Source of the DNA: Planctomycetes bacterium UBA2386
GTDB lineage: Bacteria; Planctomycetota; UBA1135; UBA2386
Length of the DNA stretch: 27,999 bases
Direction of reading: 5' to 3'
Assembly (NCBI GenBank): GCA_002343845.1
Contig: DDSQ01000018.1
Location: 212-28,210, forward strand
The notes below the pieces were generated by a model, which was not told the origin of the DNA, ran no database searches, and was given only the letters and a program-made list of their open reading frames with translations. The translations under genes and the position numbers were made by a program. Of this stretch, positions 14,040 through 24,778 are shown piece by piece. Each line of letters starts with the position of its first letter. Position 1 is the stretch's first letter.

Positions 14040-15574
14040 GGCTTCCTCCACGCGCGCCCCGCGCCGAGCAGGCGTTCGGCGCGTTCGGGGCCCCAGGTGC
14101 CGCAGGCGTAGTCGTCCGGCCGGCGGTTGCTCTGCTTCCAGCCCGCGACGATCGAATCGACGATGCGCCACGCTTCCTCGACCTCGTCGCCGCGCGCGAA
14201 CAGCGTGCCGTCGCCGAGCATCGCGTCGAGCAGCAGGCGCTCGTAGGCGTCGGCGGTCTCGCCGCCGAACGCGGTGCCGTAGCGGAAGTCCATGCGCACG
14301 TCGCGGATCCGCACGTCGGGTCCGGGCACCTTGGCGCCAAAGCGCAGCGCCACGCCCTCGTCGGGCTGGATGCGCAGCAGCAGCACGTTCGGCATCAGCG
14401 GCTTGCCGCCCTCGAACAGCAGGTGCGGCGGCTGCTTGAAGTGGATCGCGACCTCGGTGACGCGCCGCGGCAGGCGCTTGCCCGACCGCAGGATGAACGG
14501 CGTGTTCGCCCAGCGCCACGTGTTGACCTGCAGGCGGACCGCGGCGTAGGTCTCGGTCACCGAGTCCTTGGCGACGCCTTCCTCGTCGCGGTAGCCCTTG
14601 CACTCCTCGCCAGCGAACGAGGCGCGCGTGTACTGGGCGCGCACCGTCGCCTCGTCGACCTCCTCGGGCCGGAAGCTGCGGATCGCCTTCAGCACCTTCA
14701 CCTTCTCGTCGCGCACCGCTTCGGCGGCGAGCGCTGCCGGCGGCTCCATCGCGACCAGCGTCAGCACCTGCATCAGGTGGTTCTGGATCATGTCGCGGAT
14801 GATCCCGCTCTCCTCGAAGTAGCCGCCGCGCGAGCCGACGCCGATCGACTCGGCGACCGTGATCTGCACGTGGTCGACGAACTTCTCGTTCCACAGCGGC
14901 TCGAAGATGCCGTTGGCGAACCGCAGGGCGAGGATGTTCTGGACCGTCTCCTTGCCGAGGTAGTGGTCGATGCGGAACACCTGGCGCTCGTGGAAGGCCG
15001 CGCGCACCTGGTCGTTCAGGGCGCGCGCGGTGACGATGTCGCGGCCGAACGGCTTCTCGACGATCACGCGCGCGAAGCGCCCGTCCTTCTCGGTCGACAG
15101 GCCGGTGGCGGCGAGGTTCTGCAGGATCGCCGAGTACGAGCTCGGCGGCGTCGCCAGGTAGAAGATGCGGTTGCCGGCGGTGCCGCGCGTGCGATCGATC
15201 TGGTCGAGCTTCTTCGCGAGCGCCTGGTAGCCCGCGGTCTCACCGAAGTCGGACTGGTGGAACGAGAACGCGTCGGCCAGCGCGTCGAAGTGCGTGCCGG
15301 TGTCGGGCCGCCCGAACGACTTGACGCCGTCGGCGAGCTCGGTGCGGAAACCGTCGTCGGTCCACGGCCGCCGTGCGAAGCCGACCACCGCGAACGCGGG
15401 CGGCAGCAGGCCGTCCTTGGCGAGGCCCATCAGCGACGGCACCAGCTTGCGCTTCGTCAGGTCGCCGGTCGCGCCGAAGATGACCAACGAACAGGGCTTG
15501 GCGGTGCGAGCGCCGCGCAGTTCATCGCCGAACGGGTTGCTAGTGGAGGGGACGGTCGCGGTCGGGTTCGCCAT
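14036..15574 (-). CDS. zwf: Glucose-6-phosphate 1-dehydrogenase
   Basis: A 512-residue enzyme that oxidises glucose 6-phosphate to 6-phosphogluconolactone with NADP+ or NAD+, the first step of the oxidative pentose phosphate and Entner-Doudoroff routes. The Rossmann motif is GATGDLTKRKL (34-44). EKPFG (173-177) and the signature RIDHYLGKE, with catalytic His204, are intact. The C-terminal domain blocks NTPFILRSGKRLP and YERLLLDAMLGD follow. Length is normal. ATG 15574 has GAGG 6 nt upstream. It lies 60 nt after nadA and overlaps the opcA-like gene, all on the same strand. Confidence 0.97.
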   Translation of the reverse strand: MANPTATVPSTSNPFGDELRGARTAKPCSLVIFGATGDLTKRKLVPSLMGLAKDGLLPPAFAVVGFARRPWTDDGFRTELADGVKSFGRPDTGTHFDALADAFSFHQSDFGETAGYQALAKKLDQIDRTRGTAGNRIFYLATPPSSYSAILQNLAATGLSTEKDGRFARVIVEKPFGRDIVTARALNDQVRAAFHERQVFRIDHYLGKETVQNILALRFANGIFEPLWNEKFVDHVQITVAESIGVGSRGGYFEESGIIRDMIQNHLMQVLTLVAMEPPAALAAEAVRDEKVKVLKAIRSFRPEEVDEATVRAQYTRASFAGEECKGYRDEEGVAKDSVTETYAAVRLQVNTWRWANTPFILRSGKRLPRRVTEVAIHFKQPPHLLFEGGKPLMPNVLLLRIQPDEGVALRFGAKVPGPDVRIRDVRMDFRYGTAFGGETADAYERLLLDAMLGDGTLFARGDEVEEAWRIVDSIVAGWKQSNRRPDDYACGTWGPERAERLLGAGRAWRKP

Positions 15575-15634
15575 GCAGTGCCTCGACTCCGGATGTTGCC
15601 ACCGCGCGGGTCGGGTTGCACCAGCGAGGCAGCA

Positions 15635-16600
15635 CTACGAGATCGCCAGCATGCGTTCGAGCGGGATCAGTGCGCGCCGCCGCAGATCCTCTGGCATCTC
15701 GATGCGGGGCCGCAGGTCGCGCAGCGCCAGGTAGATCTTCTCCAGCGTGTTCTTCTTCATGTGCGGGCAGGCATTGCAGCCCTGGCACGCGGCGGTGCGG
15801 TCCTCGTAGGGCACCGGGATCAGTTCCTTGTGCGGGGCCGCCTTCTTCATCGTGTGCAGGATGCCGGTCTCGGTGCCGACGATGTACTTGGTCCCGGCGT
15901 CCTTCTGCACGAACTCGAGCAGCTTGCTGGTCGAACCGACGAAGTCCGCGAGCAGCAGCACGTGGTCTTCGCACTCGGGGTGGGCGATGAACTTCGCGTC
16001 GGGGTGCTTCGCCTTCAGCGCCGCGATCTTCTGCGAGCTGAACGTCTCGTGCACCATGCACGCGCCCGGCCACAGGTCCATCGCGCGGCCGGTCTTCTTG
16101 ATCAGGAACGCGCCGAGGTTCTTGTCGGGGCCGAACAGGATCGGGCGGCCTGCCGGCACTGAACGGATGATCTTCTCGGCGTTGCTCGACGTGCAGATGA
16201 TGTCGCTCTCGGCCTTCGTCGCCGCCGAGCAGTTGATGTACATCACCACGTAGTGCTCCGGATGGCGCGCCTTCCACGCGCGCAGATGGTCGGCGGGGCA
16301 CTGTTCGGCGAGCGAGCAGCCGGCTTCGAGGTCGGGGATGACCACGACCTTCGACGGGTTCACGATCTTGGCCGTCTCGGCCATGAAGTGGACGCCGCAG
16401 AACAGGATCACCTCGGCGTCCTTGGCGTCGCGCGCGCGCTTGGCGAGTTCGAGCGAGTCGCCGAGATGGTCGGCGAGGTCCTGGATGTCCGGGTCCTGGT
16501 AGTAGTGGGCCAGGATCAGTGCGCGGCGCTCGCGCTTCAGCCGGTCGATCTCGGCGAACAGGTCGAGCCGTGGGTCGAGGGTCGTGGCGCCGGTCGGCAT
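15635..16600 (-). CDS. nadA: Quinolinate synthase NadA
   Basis: Condenses iminoaspartate with dihydroxyacetone phosphate to quinolinate in de novo NAD synthesis; an oxygen-sensitive 4Fe-4S enzyme. The 321-residue length fits the shorter NadA group. Conserved stretches are LILAHYYQDPDIQDLADHLG, CGVHFMAETAKI, PDLEAGCSLA, AESDIICTSSNA, HPECEDHV, GTETGILHTM and C-terminal CQGCNACPHMKKNT. Candidate cluster ligands are Cys136, Cys210 and a cysteine of the last motif (Cys275/278). ATG 16600 was chosen since family similarity begins about 10 residues later; the open frame extends upstream without homology. nadB and nadC are not in the window. Confidence 0.95.
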   Translation of the reverse strand: MPTGATTLDPRLDLFAEIDRLKRERRALILAHYYQDPDIQDLADHLGDSLELAKRARDAKDAEVILFCGVHFMAETAKIVNPSKVVVIPDLEAGCSLAEQCPADHLRAWKARHPEHYVVMYINCSAATKAESDIICTSSNAEKIIRSVPAGRPILFGPDKNLGAFLIKKTGRAMDLWPGACMVHETFSSQKIAALKAKHPDAKFIAHPECEDHVLLLADFVGSTSKLLEFVQKDAGTKYIVGTETGILHTMKKAAPHKELIPVPYEDRTAACQGCNACPHMKKNTLEKIYLALRDLRPRIEMPEDLRRRALIPLERMLAIS

Positions 16601-16653
16601 CCCGCGATCATCGACCACGCCCGCGGACGCGCAAGGCCGCGGTGCTGGCCGGG

Positions 16654-17895
<1,242 letters not shown>

Positions 17896-17980
17896 GGGGC
17901 CTCCGGAAGGGGGCCAGTGTAGCCGCGAACCCGCGCCGTGACGCTGGCGCCGACCGCCGTCGGCGCGCACGCTTGGCGGA

Positions 17981-18661
17981 ATGACCGAGGAACAACGCCG
18001 CCAGCAGGCCCCGCCCGCCGACGTCGACGCATGGATGCGCGCGGATTGGGACGCCCGCGGGCGGGAGAACTCGAAGTTCTACATCAACACCCGGGAGTAC
18101 GAGGGTTTCGACTTCGCGTTGTCCGGTTGCCGCGATGCGTTCGAGACGATCGGCCTTCTGCACAAGGAACTGCGCCACGACATGCGCTTCCTCGAGATCG
18201 GCTGCGGCATCGGCCGCATGCTGCAGTTCTTCAGCGTGATGTTCGCCGACGTCCACGGCATCGACATCGCCCCGAGCATGGTCGCGCAGGCGCGCGAGTA
18301 CCTGCGCCGCTTCCCGAACGTCACCGTGCACCAGGGCGATGGCCGCACGCTCGCTGGCCTGCCGTCGGCGCACTTCGACCTGGTGCTGAGCTTCCAGGTC
18401 TTCCAGCACATCCCGGACCTGAAGGTCGTCACCGACTACGTGCGCGACACCTTCCGCGTGCTGCGGCCTCGCGGGCTGTTCAAGTTCCTGGTCAAGCAGA
18501 AGCCCTGGACCGGCCAGGGCGCGCGCGCCGACACCTGGAACGGCGTCGACATCACGCGCGCCGACGTCGATCGGTGGGCCGCGCTCGATCCGTGGCTCGT
18601 GCGCTCGGTCACCGACAACGACGATCCGACCAAGGCGTGGGTCGTGCTGCAGAAGCCGTAG
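17981..18661 (+). CDS. SAM-dependent methyltransferase
   Basis: A 226-residue class I methyltransferase. Motif I is FLEIGCGIGRMLQFF. The acidic strand-2 end is VHGIDIAPSMV, followed by VTVHQGDGRTL and the motif IV region FDLVLSFQVFQHI, then the motif of the post-strand 5 segment VLRPRGLFKFLVKQKPW. This order is typical of small-molecule methyltransferases (Methyltransf_11/25 type). The extension of ~60 residues before motif I includes RENSKFYINTREYEGFDF. The acceptor is unknown. It stands alone on the plus strand, divergent from the ThuA-like gene (85-nt gap). Confidence 0.85.
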   Translation: MTEEQRRQQAPPADVDAWMRADWDARGRENSKFYINTREYEGFDFALSGCRDAFETIGLLHKELRHDMRFLEIGCGIGRMLQFFSVMFADVHGIDIAPSMVAQAREYLRRFPNVTVHQGDGRTLAGLPSAHFDLVLSFQVFQHIPDLKVVTDYVRDTFRVLRPRGLFKFLVKQKPWTGQGARADTWNGVDITRADVDRWAALDPWLVRSVTDNDDPTKAWVVLQKP

Positions 18662-18688
18662 TTCCGCAGCACGACCCGTGGCGCACCC

Positions 18689-20935
18689 TCAGCGGATGCG
18701 GAAGTCGACGATGTCGCTGATGTCGAACTGGTTGAAGCACTCGGTGCCGGTGATCGCGAAGCCTTGCACCGCGAGGTCGATGCCGACGTAGATCGGCTTG
18801 TTCGGCACCGTCCAGTTCAGGGTCGAGCCGACGATTGCCGTCATGTCGGTGCCTTGCAGGCAGTTGCAGCCCGGGAACAGCGAGAGCGACACGGGTAGGC
18901 CAAACGCCATCGCCGCGAGCGGGCTGCCGCCGAGCACCTGGATGTTGACCGTCTGCCCGATCGCCGACGACCCCGAGGCCGTGATCGGCAGGTCGTTGAA
19001 GCAGTAGCTGTCGCGCATCGAGAACATGGTCGCGCCGCCGGTGAAGCCGCCCCACAAGGCGAGGTGGAACGAGTTCGTCGTGACGTCCGTGAACGAAACG
19101 TAGTAGCGCGGCGTCATCAGCCCGCCGCCGCTGTACTCGGCGACGATGTTGGTCTGGCCGCAGTCGTTCAGGCCGACCTGGTTGATGCCGCTGCGCGCCT
19201 CCTCGCGCAACGTGTTGCTCGGGAGCATCGCGTAGGTCGCGACCTCGATGTCCTGGTTGATCGAGTAGGTCACCGTGAAGCGCGTGCCATCCGAGTCGAT
19301 CTCGGGATCCCAGTCGTCGGCGCCGGGGATGCCGCTGCCGATCGTGCCTTGCGCGACCAGCGAGTTGCTGCCGGAGAAGAGCTTGACGATCAGGTCGCGG
19401 GGTGCGCCGGCCGTGCTGGCGACCTCGTAGACGACCGGCCAGAGGCGCTGACCGTTGATGTCGATCGGGGAGCACGGGGCCGGCGCCGTTTCCTCGGCCA
19501 CCGTGATGGCGATGGGGAAGGAAGCCGCGCCCTGCAGCGCGCCGTTCCAGCTGACGTAGCGGCCCCAGACCTCCTGGTCGTTCGGCGCATTTAGCCACCG
19601 CCGCTGCCAGGCGATCAGCCAGTTCTGCGTCCCTTGGACCGAGCCGCAGGACTTGCTGATCGACGGCTTCGCCTCCGCTTCCGAGTTCGCATCGACCGTC
19701 AAGGGATTCGTCGTGGCGAGGCTGCCGCTCGGCGAGACTTGCTTCATCACGATCGAGTCCGCGAACAGGTACTCCTTCCGCCACACCACCGTGTATCGGC
19801 CAGGGCCGAAGTAGGGGTCGCCGCCGACGTCCGGCCAGAAGTTGTTGCCCGGGCTGCCGACGACGCCGTCGCGTTCGATCGTGATCACGCTGCCGGCCGA
19901 GCCGCTCGCGTTGACGATGCGGCCGAAGATGTTGTGCTGGATGCCGATCCGCACCTCGCTGACGACCAGGAAGGTCTGCGCGTAGTTGTTGCTGGCGCAG
20001 GCGATCTTGAGCCAGTCGTCACCCGTGAAGTCGAGCGTGAAGTCCGTCTGCACGAGGCCGAGGTTGCCGTCGAACATCAGTCCCCAGGCGTCCTGGTCGG
20101 TGACGCTCCACTGCCGGCGCCAGATCATCAGCGTGCGGCCGCCGAGCGCCTGGAACGACGCGACGTCCGACTGGCTCTGGATCTGGCCGGCCGGCGCGGT
20201 CGAGCCGAGCAGGAACCAGTAGTTGAAGAGGGGATCGAGCACGATCGGCAGCGTCGCCTTCTCGACGAACGCCTGCGGGATCTCGATGCGGGCGACCTCG
20301 CCGAGCCACTCGATCGCGAGCGCCTGGCGCCGGCCGTTGCCGTCGATCGCGACGGCCTTGGTGTAGTCGAAGCCTCCGTACTCACCGGTGAAGCGCAGAC
20401 CGCCATCGATGGTCGACACCGAGTAGTCGCCGGTCATGCGCACTTCGACCGCGATCGCGTCGCGCGACGGCAGCCGCTCGAAGATCCACGACTGCTCGAG
20501 CGTGTCGAGGTCCGTCGTGATGAGTTCGGCCAAGGCTCCGCGCGGCGTGTGCACGTTCCCTGTCAGCTGCGTCGGCGTGCCCGGCTCGAGCGCGAGCGGG
20601 ACGCCACCGACCGTGGCGCGTGCGAGTTCGACGCGCAGCGGGAAGTTGCGCGGCGCCTCGGAGCCGAAGAACGGGATCATCGTCATGCCCGTGCCGTCGA
20701 AGCTCGCCTTCCAGGCGTTGCCCGAGGCCCACAACGGGCCGTCCGCGTGCGGGCGATCGAAGGCGACCCGCTTCAACTGGGGCGCGAAGGCATGCCGCGT
20801 GGGTTCGGTTGGCATCGGGTCCGCGGTCGTGTTGACGACGGGGGCCGGTGCGGGAGCCGGTGCCAGGCGCGCATCCGCCTGGGCCAGCGTGACGCCGCAC
20901 AAGGCGGCGGTGACGAGTGTGGAACGGGGGAACAT
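18689..20935 (-). CDS. Large secreted protein, unknown function
   Basis: A 748-residue exported protein. The signal peptide is MFPRSTLVTAALCGVTLAQA. An Ala-Pro linker follows (residues ~25-33). A domain with short beta segments (WKASFDGTGMTMIPFFGSE, LEQSWIFERLP) leads to a longer region with repeated strand-rich blocks resembling a propeller or lectin-like fold: GRYTVVWRKEYLFADSIVMK, QNWLIAWQRRWL, GTRFTVTYSINQDIEVATY. The last ~90 residues (GQTVNIQVLGGSP, then FPGCNCLQG, ending ECFNQFDISDIVDFRIR) form a Cys-containing module. I have seen similar endings on many large secreted proteins of planctomycetes. GGAG lies 7 nt before ATG 20935. No enzyme motif is seen; a cell-surface or extracellular role is likely. 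Confidence 0.7.
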   Translation of the reverse strand: MFPRSTLVTAALCGVTLAQADARLAPAPAPAPVVNTTADPMPTEPTRHAFAPQLKRVAFDRPHADGPLWASGNAWKASFDGTGMTMIPFFGSEAPRNFPLRVELARATVGGVPLALEPGTPTQLTGNVHTPRGALAELITTDLDTLEQSWIFERLPSRDAIAVEVRMTGDYSVSTIDGGLRFTGEYGGFDYTKAVAIDGNGRRQALAIEWLGEVARIEIPQAFVEKATLPIVLDPLFNYWFLLGSTAPAGQIQSQSDVASFQALGGRTLMIWRRQWSVTDQDAWGLMFDGNLGLVQTDFTLDFTGDDWLKIACASNNYAQTFLVVSEVRIGIQHNIFGRIVNASGSAGSVITIERDGVVGSPGNNFWPDVGGDPYFGPGRYTVVWRKEYLFADSIVMKQVSPSGSLATTNPLTVDANSEAEAKPSISKSCGSVQGTQNWLIAWQRRWLNAPNDQEVWGRYVSWNGALQGAASFPIAITVAEETAPAPCSPIDINGQRLWPVVYEVASTAGAPRDLIVKLFSGSNSLVAQGTIGSGIPGADDWDPEIDSDGTRFTVTYSINQDIEVATYAMLPSNTLREEARSGINQVGLNDCGQTNIVAEYSGGGLMTPRYYVSFTDVTTNSFHLALWGGFTGGATMFSMRDSYCFNDLPITASGSSAIGQTVNIQVLGGSPLAAMAFGLPVSLSLFPGCNCLQGTDMTAIVGSTLNWTVPNKPIYVGIDLAVQGFAITGTECFNQFDISDIVDFRIR

Positions 20936-21078
20936 GAGGGACTCCGGGGTCGGTCGAGGGACCCGTTGCCCGACCTAGCGGCAGCCCGCCCGAAACCACA
21001 CACGCAGCGGATGAGATGGCGGCAGCCCCGTCGGCGGATGCGCCGTAACGCGTTGTCTTCCAACGGGCAGCGGCGTCG

Positions 21079-21100
21079 CGCGGCCGTGCCAACGGCCGTG
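21079..21100 (-). terminator. Possible terminator hairpin after topA
   Basis: A 7-bp stem (21081-21087 with 21092-21098) around a 4-nt loop extends by a G-U and a C-G pair, 14 nt beyond the topA stop codon. There is no T tract. Position suits a GC-rich terminator. Confidence 0.35.
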
Positions 21101-21112
21101 GCGGACGGGCGG

Positions 21113-23776
21113 TTAGGTCGCCGCCTTGCGGGCGCGGCGGAACGACTTCTTCTTCGCCGGACCCTTCGCGGCGCGCGCCGCCAGCAGGTCGAGTGCGCGG
21201 GCGAGCGTCAACTCGTCCGGGTTGTCGTCCTTCGGCAGCGTGGCGTTCGTCGTGCCGTCGGTCACGTAGGTGCCGTAGCGGCCGTCGAGGAGCTTGACGA
21301 CCTTCTTGGTGACCGGGCTCTCGCCGAGTTCGCGCCGCGCCTTCGCCTGGCTCGGCGCGCCACGGCCGCCGCGCCCGGTCTTCGGCTGCGCGAACAACTG
21401 CAGCGCCAGGCCGAGATCGACGGTCAGCGGCGTGTGCCCCGCCGGGATGCTGCGCGTGTCGGTGCCCCACTTGAGGTAGGGGCCGTAGCGGCCGTTCGCC
21501 GCGAGCACCGGCTCGTCCTTGCCGTCGCTGGTCTTGGCGATGCCGACCGTGCGCGGCAGGGCGAGCGTCGCCAGCGCCTGCTCGAGCGTGGCCGTCTCGA
21601 CCTCCATGCCGGCGAGCAGCGACGCCATCTTCGGCTTGTCCGTCTTCTTCTTGCCGCCGGCCATCGCCTCGCCGAGCTGGAAGTAGGGGCCAAAGCGTCC
21701 GACCTTCACGAACACCGGCAGTCCGGTCGCGGGATCCTCGCCGAGCTTCTTCGGGCCTTCGCCGCCCTTCACGAGCAGCTCGATCGCCTTGGCGAGACTC
21801 ATCTCGTCGGGCGGCATCTCGTCGGGAACGGGCGCGCGCTTGTCGCCGCACGACAGGAACGGGCCGTAGCGGCCGACGCGCACCTCGACCAGTTCGCCCT
21901 GCTCGTTGGCGCCGAGCGGGATCGAGCAGATCTTGCGCGGGTCGATGTCGCCCTCGACGCCGGACACGCGTTCGCGCAGCCCGGGCTGGCCGTTGCCGAG
22001 GAAGAAGTGCTTCAGGTAGTCGAGTCGCTTCGCCTTGCCGTTGCTGATCTCGTCGAGGTCGTCCTCCATCTTGGCCGTGAACTGGTAGTCCACGAGCCAG
22101 CCGAGGTGGCCGGCGAGCAGGTCGACGACGGCGAATGCGGTGAACGTCGGCACCAGCGCCGTGGCGCGTTTGAACACGTACTCGCGGCGCACGATCGTCT
22201 CGATGATCGCGGCGTAGGTCGACGGGCGGCCGATGCCGCGCGCCTCGAGCTCCTTGATGAGCCCGGCCTCGGTGATGCGCGGCGGCGGCTGCGTGGTGTG
22301 GCCGGCGGGCTTCAGTTCGCGCGCGGTCGCGCGCTGACCGCGCTTGAGGTCCGGCAACACGCGTTCGGCTTCGGCGAGTTCGCTGTCGGCGTCGTCGAGG
22401 TCCTCGACGTAGGCGAGGCGATAGCCCGGGAACGCGATCGTCTTGCCAGTGGCGACGAAGCGCGCCTGGCCGAACGACTGCGTGTCCATGCCGAGCGACA
22501 TCGTCGTGCGCTGGCCGGTGGCGTCCTTCATCTGGCTGGCGACGGTGCGGCGCCAGATCAGGTCGTAGACCACCCGTTCGTCCTGGCCGACGTCGGCCGG
22601 CAGGGCATTCGGGTGCACGAACTCGTTGCCGGCCGGCCGGATCGCTTCGTGCGCTTCCTGCGCGTTCTTGACCTTGGTCGAGTACTGGCGCGGTGCGTCG
22701 GGCAGGTACTGCGGTCCGAACTCGCGCGTGATCAGCGAACGCGCGGCGTCGATCGCCTGCGAGCTGAGCGTCGTCGAGTCCGTGCGCATGTAGGTGATGA
22801 AGCCGTTCTCGTAGAGCCGCTGGGCTGCGCGCATCGTGCGCTGCGCGGCGAAGCGCAGCTTGCGCGCGGCTTCCTGCTGCAGCGTCGACGTGGTGAACGG
22901 CGCGTACGGGCGCTCGACGTACGGCTTCTGCTCGACGTCGAGCACCGTCGCTGGCTTGCCCGCGAGCTCGTTGGCCAGGCCCGTGGCCTGCTTCTCGCCG
23001 AGCACGACGAGGTCCTTGGCGCCGGCCTTCAGCTTGCCGGTCTCCTGGTCGAAGTCGCGGCCGGTCGCGACCTTGTCCTTGCCCAGTCCCTGCAGCGACG
23101 CGGGGAACGGCGCGCCTTCGGCGGCGGCGAGCACCACGTCGAGGCTCCAGTACTCGGCCGGCACGAACCGCATGCGCTCGCGTTCGCGTTCGACGATCAG
23201 CCGCACGGCGACGCTCTGCACGCGACCCGCCGAGAGCTTGGGCCGCACCTTCTTCCACAGCAGCGGCGACACCGTGTAGCCGTAGAGGCGGTCGACGAGG
23301 CGCCGCGTCTCCTGCGCCTCGACCAGGTCCATGTCGATCTGCCGCGGATGCTCGAGAGCCTCGAGGATCGCCGACTTGGTGATCTCGTGGAACACCAGGC
23401 GCCTGGTCTCGCACTTCGGCTGCAGTTCCTGCACCAGGTGCCAGGAGATCGACTCGCCCTCGCGGTCTTCGTCGGTCGCGAGGTAGACGACCGAGGCGTC
23501 CTTGACCATCGCGCGCAGCTTCTTCAGGTGGTCGCGCTTGTCGGCGGGCACCACGTAGAGCGCCTTGAAGTCGTTCTCGACGTCGATGCCGAGTTTCGAC
23601 CACTTCTCCTTCTTCAGATCCTCGGGTACCTCGCTCGCGTCGCTCGGCAGATCGCGGATGTGGCCGATGCTGGCCTCGATCCGGTAGCCGTCGCCGAGGA
23701 ACTTGCCGATCGTGCGCGCCTTGGCCGGCGACTCGACGATCACGACGGGGGTGCCCTTCTGCTTGCTCGCTGCCAT
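21113..23776 (-). CDS. topA: DNA topoisomerase I (type IA)
   Basis: Relaxes negative supercoils by a single-strand passage reaction through a 5'-phosphotyrosine intermediate. 887 residues from ATG 23776. The TOPRIM domain opens with VVIVESPAKARTIGKFL and holds the metal-binding DED of LATDEDREGE (about 99-108). The nucleophile is Tyr329 in NGFITYMRTDST. The C-terminal third carries several short hairpin repeats around VGRYGPFLSCG, VGRFGPYFQLG, NGRYGPYLKWG and DGRYGTYVTDG. These are of the Toprim_Crpt type rather than the four-Cys zinc ribbons of E. coli TopA. It ends in a Lys/Arg-rich tail. The frame is open further upstream, but the family start MAASKQKG is clear. Confidence 0.95.
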   Translation of the reverse strand: MAASKQKGTPVVIVESPAKARTIGKFLGDGYRIEASIGHIRDLPSDASEVPEDLKKEKWSKLGIDVENDFKALYVVPADKRDHLKKLRAMVKDASVVYLATDEDREGESISWHLVQELQPKCETRRLVFHEITKSAILEALEHPRQIDMDLVEAQETRRLVDRLYGYTVSPLLWKKVRPKLSAGRVQSVAVRLIVERERERMRFVPAEYWSLDVVLAAAEGAPFPASLQGLGKDKVATGRDFDQETGKLKAGAKDLVVLGEKQATGLANELAGKPATVLDVEQKPYVERPYAPFTTSTLQQEAARKLRFAAQRTMRAAQRLYENGFITYMRTDSTTLSSQAIDAARSLITREFGPQYLPDAPRQYSTKVKNAQEAHEAIRPAGNEFVHPNALPADVGQDERVVYDLIWRRTVASQMKDATGQRTTMSLGMDTQSFGQARFVATGKTIAFPGYRLAYVEDLDDADSELAEAERVLPDLKRGQRATARELKPAGHTTQPPPRITEAGLIKELEARGIGRPSTYAAIIETIVRREYVFKRATALVPTFTAFAVVDLLAGHLGWLVDYQFTAKMEDDLDEISNGKAKRLDYLKHFFLGNGQPGLRERVSGVEGDIDPRKICSIPLGANEQGELVEVRVGRYGPFLSCGDKRAPVPDEMPPDEMSLAKAIELLVKGGEGPKKLGEDPATGLPVFVKVGRFGPYFQLGEAMAGGKKKTDKPKMASLLAGMEVETATLEQALATLALPRTVGIAKTSDGKDEPVLAANGRYGPYLKWGTDTRSIPAGHTPLTVDLGLALQLFAQPKTGRGGRGAPSQAKARRELGESPVTKKVVKLLDGRYGTYVTDGTTNATLPKDDNPDELTLARALDLLAARAAKGPAKKKSFRRARKAAT

Positions 23777-23933
23777 GCGGTGGGAACGGGGCGCCTTGTC
23801 AGGGGCGGAGAACGGACTGTCAAGGATCTCGGCAGGTCGTGGCGCCGATCTGAAGGGCAGTTCCTGCGCGGGCGCTTGCGTGGCCTGGCGACTACGGTGC
23901 GCTCCGTTCCTCACCAGACTGCGGAGGTCGCGC

Positions 23934-24182
23934 ATGGAATTCGTGTGGTTTGCCCTGATCGGAATGGCCGCCGGCTGGCTCGCCGGCCAGCTCACCAAGG
24001 GCTCGGGTTTCGGCTGGCCGGCGAATCTCGTCGTCGGGGTCCTCGGCGCCCTGCTCGGCGGCTTCGTGTTCCGGATCGTCGGTTTCCAGGCCGTCGGACT
24101 GCTCGCGCAGCTGATCGTCGCGACGGTCGGTGCCGTGCTGCTGCTCGCGTTGCTGCGCGCGATGCCGAAGGCCAAGGGCTGA
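23934..24182 (+). CDS. GlsB/YeaQ/YmgE-family small membrane protein
   Basis: An 82-residue integral membrane protein of the transglycosylase-associated (GlsB/YeaQ) family, with three hydrophobic helices. Family pattern: GMAAGWLAGQLTKGSGFG, then NLVVGVLGALLGGFVF, then LLAQLIVATVGAVLLLALL. Often stress-linked, but the molecular role is unknown. A clear ribosome site, GGAGG, lies about 7 nt before ATG 23934. It is divergent from topA with a 157-nt shared upstream region. Confidence 0.85.
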   Translation: MEFVWFALIGMAAGWLAGQLTKGSGFGWPANLVVGVLGALLGGFVFRIVGFQAVGLLAQLIVATVGAVLLLALLRAMPKAKG

Positions 24183-24255
24183 GGGCCGCGACGCTGCGGT
24201 CGCAGCATCTTCCGGGCGCGCGTCCTAGGATCCTGGGCGAGCACCGCCCGCGCCG

Positions 24256-24714
24256 ATGCGCATCGAACTGCACACGCCGATCCACGCGCCGCCGCAGGTC
24301 TGCTTCGACGCCGCGCGTTCGATCGACCTGCACCAGCAGTCGCTCGCGCACACCGGCGAACGCGCCATCGCCGGCCGCACCAGCGGCCTGATCGGCCTCG
24401 GCGAAGAGGTCACGTGGCGCGGGCGCCACTTCGGCGTGTGGTTGCGCCACACCGCGAAGATCACCGCCTTCGAGCCCCCGCGGCACTTCCGCGACACGAT
24501 GACGCGCGGTGCCTTCGCCGTGTTCGAGCACGACCACTTCTTCGCGCCGGCCGGCGACGGCACGGCGATGCGCGACGTGCTCGAGTTCCGCTCGCCGCTG
24601 GGTGGCCTCGGCTGGCTCGTCGATCGCCTGGTCCTGCGTCGTTATCTCGAACGACTGCTGCGCGCTCGCAACGAAGTGGTGAAGGCCGCTGCCGAAGCGG
24701 CGGCGCGCGCGTAG
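24256..24714 (+). CDS. SRPBCC-fold ligand-binding protein
   Basis: A 152-residue soluble protein of the START/SRPBCC superfamily (polyketide cyclase/dehydrase-like). The pattern is IHAPPQVCFDAARSIDLHQQS, then EEVTWRGRHFGVWLRHTAKI, HFRDTMTRGAFAVFEHDHFF, MRDVLEFRSPLG and a C-terminal amphipathic helix YLERLLRARNEVVK. Such proteins bind small hydrophobic ligands or serve as coenzyme-Q/lipid-related factors; the ligand is unknown. ATG 24256 lies 73 nt after the membrane protein gene, in the same direction. Confidence 0.8.
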   Translation: MRIELHTPIHAPPQVCFDAARSIDLHQQSLAHTGERAIAGRTSGLIGLGEEVTWRGRHFGVWLRHTAKITAFEPPRHFRDTMTRGAFAVFEHDHFFAPAGDGTAMRDVLEFRSPLGGLGWLVDRLVLRRYLERLLRARNEVVKAAAEAAARA

Positions 24715-24778
24715 GCGACGTTCCCGAATCGAGACGAACGCGCCGAGTCTGCGGCGGCGCGCGGCCGATGAGGGCGCG

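Noticed and set aside
19634..24391. A 1,585-codon open frame on the plus strand
   Set aside because: It lies antisense to topA and the secreted protein, both with clear family or signal features. Its composition is Arg/Ala/Gly/Asp-biased as expected from the complement of GC-rich codons.
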